A DNA stretch of 64,000 nucleotides from Heterobilharzia americana. Its lineage: Eukaryota > Platyhelminthes > Trematoda > Strigeidida > Schistosomatidae. Positions 61,011 to 64,000 of the stretch are shown in pieces (position 1 is the first letter of the stretch; every line of letters begins with the position of its first letter). Below the pieces are notes generated by a model that saw only the letters and a program-made list of their open reading frames with translations, was not told the DNA's origin and searched no databases. The stretch is from NCBI GenBank assembly GCA_944470555.2, contig OX104134.1:114942701-115006700 (forward strand), written 5' to 3'. A program made the position numbers and the translations under genes.

Positions 61011-62593
61011 CGTCGTTTTAATCTGATTGACTTCATCTCGGCTACATTTGGTGGTAGAGAGGTAATGGTCTTTCAAATGAATATTCATTTCACTATCTAT
61101 TGGACTCATTGAATAATTTACTCGATTTGATTCATCACAACTTGTTTGACTAGTGTTTTGCCTGTCTTGAACACTTTTTGATTCGAGTAATTGTGGATTA
61201 CATTTAGAGGATGGAGAAAATAACGCTTTGGTGTAAACTGAATTTTCATGATCATGGAACATTTCAACTAATTTCCTTTTAGTTTCAGTAATACTAAGGT
61301 TAGTATTACAGTTGTTAATACTGATTCGTGAGTCATTGAAATCCTCATTAGGGTACATGTTTGAATCGATAATATTAAGGACGTCTGTTTGATTATGTTC
61401 TTTCTTATTCAACAATTCATTTTGTTTGACTGATGGATTGCATGGCCAACATATTTGTTCACTAGACCAACGTAATTCAAAGTCACTATTCAATTGTTCA
61501 TTGTTTTGATTCAATGGATTTAAATCTTTCCTATTTAATAATAAACCCTGATAATGGTGTTCAGGAGGGTTAAAGTTGTCATATGAAAGGTGTTGGTCCA
61601 TTTTCATTGGCGTAGAATGTAAACCATTTGATTGTAAATCTTTTTCTCTGTTGTAGTAAGTTGTGAAATCCATTCTATTATGTTCATGATGCTGAGTACT
61701 ATTACTCATGTTCATTGGGGTATTGTATGCTTCCGAAATAATTGGCTTATAAAGAGGAGAGGCAACAGTAGGATTTGAGTTTCGAACACATGGTAGTGTC
61801 TTATGCATCATAGTTTGATAAATTGAAGGCAACTGTTGACTAACCGAGATGTTGTTATCATTTCTAACTTGTTCTGGTGGAGTTGTAAAAGCGAAAGGTG
61901 AACAATCTAATTCTGTTGAATATGTTTTTTGAACAGGTATACATTCTGTAAGATGAGTTGATGTTGTCGAGTTAATTAGTACTGGTGATGTGGATAGTTT
62001 TAGACCAAAAGAATCTGACTGCGTATGGAACACGTTATCAAAGGAAACTGCAGCTGGAGTACCGGACCTATGTGCTTGTCCATTTGTCGTAGCAGTGTGA
62101 ATACTGAAAACACTGTCAGTTGAAGATGAGGATGATGGTGCTACTTCTTCTAGTTCTAAACTTCTGCATGGTATAGTATTTGTAGAAATATTATTCATGT
62201 TTAAGTTGGGGATAGCTGACATTTCATTCGGGATAGGATGGAGTTTTGAAATATTGTTTATACTGTCATAATTCATTCCTCGCGTGTTCACCGCATTCGG
62301 GATTAGAAATCGTGTCATTTCTTTAGTCAAGATATCATGATTCATATTTCCTAAATTAAATGTGCTGAATGGAGATGATGTCATCTTATGCAGAGATGCT
62401 TCGTGACTCATTTGGGTGTAATTATTAGAAGATGAAATGTTTGCTGCGACTGCTGCAGCTACAGCAGCTGCAGCTGCTGATGCACACTTTCTGCGAAAAC
62501 CCCTTGGTCTTCTTCTTGATGCCCCATCTTGAAACATAAATTCCGCAGCTGGGTCAATAGTCCAGTAATGACCTTTTCCAGGGCGACCCATGC
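61011..62593 (-). CDS. FOXF: FoxF-type forkhead transcription factor, large exon
   Basis: The minus strand opens after a splice acceptor (ttatttag at 62601-62594) and encodes the second half of a forkhead domain: [34 protein letters not shown]. The GHYWTIDP and [10 protein letters not shown] signatures are those of FoxF, which controls mesodermal and muscle development in other animals. A poly-alanine run ([15 protein letters not shown]) follows at once. About 450 residues of Asn/Ser/Thr/His-rich sequence come next with no known domain, apparently a disordered activation region. The first half of the domain (helices 1-3) should be on an exon beyond the right edge of the window. Downstream, a donor site acg|gtaatt at 61010 suggests a further exon, although the frame stays open to a stop at 60978. 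The exon is intact over 527 codons, so the gene looks functional. Confidence 0.85.
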
Positions 62594-62599
62594 CTAAAT

Positions 62600-63910
62600 A
62601 ATGTGCGTAGAATTCAGGTAATAAGTATACAAAGAATAAGGTGTATTTGCTGTTTAGATTAGGAAAATAATTATACCAAATACTAAAAGACATTCAGAAT
62701 TAGTGGTCTCAAAAATTTCTACGAAAGGATCAAATCCTTTCATCTGATGGGATTTATTCCACAAATTCATGTACGCCATAATGCCTAGAATGAAAATAAT
62801 TTATTCTCCTCAGAAGAAGCTACAATTTTAGCTTGTGTCAATTATCACAGCTTAGTGCATAAAAAAGAATTCGTTCAATGAAGGATTCTGTTTGGCCTAA
62901 AAAAGTAGTCTCAAGTCTTCATAAGTTTACTAGGGTTAGAAAGTAATAAAAATGTAGACTGGGTTGCAGTACGTTGACTACAAAATAAGATTTTAAATAT
63001 TCTCATGCAGGCTATGTAAATAAAAGTTTCCCAATAACTCTCCGGTCACCAGCTGAAGTTGCTTGGAGAACTTTTAAATTAATCATTAAGGCTGTTAACG
63101 TTCGTTTGTTCCCTAGTATCCTTCAGTAAGATACTTCAACTTATACTTCATAGTTTAGAAATAAACATTGTAGAAACAGTTAGAATATAATAAGTTATAC
63201 AGAATACGCTGGTGTGCCACAGCTGTCATTGTTAAATGTTTGAACGAAGTTTACCTACGGCTTTGCTTCATGTATGTTTTTTACTTATTAACAGTGTTCA
63301 GTAGCGTGTCTCTCTAACCTTATGAAGATTGATACCCTTTAAGTTATGCGGATCTACTCTGCTTATTGTTTCAGCCTAAAGCGCTACGAATAAGCTATTT
63401 GAGCCGCAGCTGACCTGTAAATAAGTGAATTCAGTTCACTAATCAGTCACTTGGAAGTAGCCAATATAAGGTTCCATTGTCCGGTAGACTTAATAGATTC
63501 CATTTAACAAGACTATGTTAGTCTTGTAAATGAAGTTGAAACAGTTTTTTTATGAGCATCAATGTGCAAAGAACACAAGCAAAACAAAGCTTTATGATGA
63601 GAATGTTCAACTTCCTTGCATGGTGATAAAGAATAGCACATTAGACAGAATTTAATCATGACTAAGGACTACATAAATTTAGTTTCGTTACAATGTAGTG
63701 GTAAATATGTACATAGTACAGTACCCTAAGATAACCAATTTCATTTCTTACTAAATCCCGTAAACCTAGTCTGGAAACTTGAAAATTATTTTGGCAGTGC
63801 AACAGAGTTCCGTTTAACTTGATAGCTTAAATAAGATAGTTTTAGGTCCAAAGTACAGAGATGAATCCACCACAAAAGAAGTAGAAATGTGCTGCTGACC
63901 GGTGCTACCA
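62600..63910. other. FoxF intron or upstream DNA, nothing recognised
   Basis: On the minus strand this lies in the intron between the forkhead exons. No exon with the first forkhead half was found. Confidence 0.5.
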
Positions 63911-63914
63911 CTGA

Positions 63915-64000
63915 ATTATTCGAAATACAGTGGGAACAACACCACATACTGGGAGGCAGGTACATCCGGCGGACGAGTCCAAAATAGGATGAAACGCGCG
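63915..64000 (+). mobile_element. Sm-alpha SINE hammerhead tail, cut by window edge
   Basis: ggtacatccggcggacgag, then tccaaaataggatgaaac and gcgcg follow the Sm-alpha hammerhead: stem I, core block one, stem II (gtcc/ggat), core block two gaaac, stem III. Core block one reads cggacga rather than ctgacga, so the invariant U4 is G. The cleavage site and the 3' stem I strand lie beyond the window. Confidence 0.7.

Overview
The window looks like blood-fluke (Schistosoma-type trematode) DNA. Three things support this. One gene has 36-41-nt micro-introns followed by a very large intron. There are tRNA-headed short retroposons with hammerhead-ribozyme tails of the Sm-alpha kind. The AT-rich sequence is crowded with RTE, CR1, gypsy and Penelope-like retroelements. 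The species cannot be named from the sequence alone. One 500-base run of N (24117-24616) is an assembly gap.

Host genes are few. An exon of a BIR-domain (inhibitor-of-apoptosis-like) protein lies at about 7.29-8.37 kb (+). A TM2 domain protein (TM2D1 type) starts at 28531 with four small exons split by micro-introns; its last exon is 12.75 kb away at 41834-41932. Directly behind its stop codon, with 0 and 1 nt between reading frames, lie a GEMIN7-like gene (41933-42237) and a DcpS scavenger decapping enzyme gene (42239-43412). All three are on the + strand and form an operon-like cluster. The DcpS frame is broken by several 1-nt indels and the GEMIN7 frame probably by a 2-nt slip. On the minus strand at 61.0-62.6 kb is a large exon of a FoxF-type forkhead factor; its first exon lies beyond the right edge.

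The rest is mostly layered retroelement debris. Family A is an RTE-type non-LTR element, found at 1-435, 21.9-24.1, 31.4-33.6 and 45.8-46.6 kb. Family B is a second non-LTR family in at least nine pieces; the best copy is at 35.4-39.2 kb. Gypsy LTR-element pieces lie at 12.6-14.5, 33.7-34.6 and 38.29-38.43 kb. Two Penelope-like elements lie at 2.6-3.3 and 20.0-21.9 kb, and a CR1/SR1-like element at 24.7-26.2 kb. A 1.88-kb segment occurs twice almost unchanged (14330-16213 and 38288-40172), and one A/B chimera is fused in frame.

From 46 to 60 kb the DNA is AT-rich with no gene I can support. It holds a 449-bp-arm inverted repeat (46998-48265), a 98-bp-arm palindrome (53811-54016) and several tRNA-headed or hammerhead-bearing retroposon remnants, one more of which is cut by the right edge of the window.
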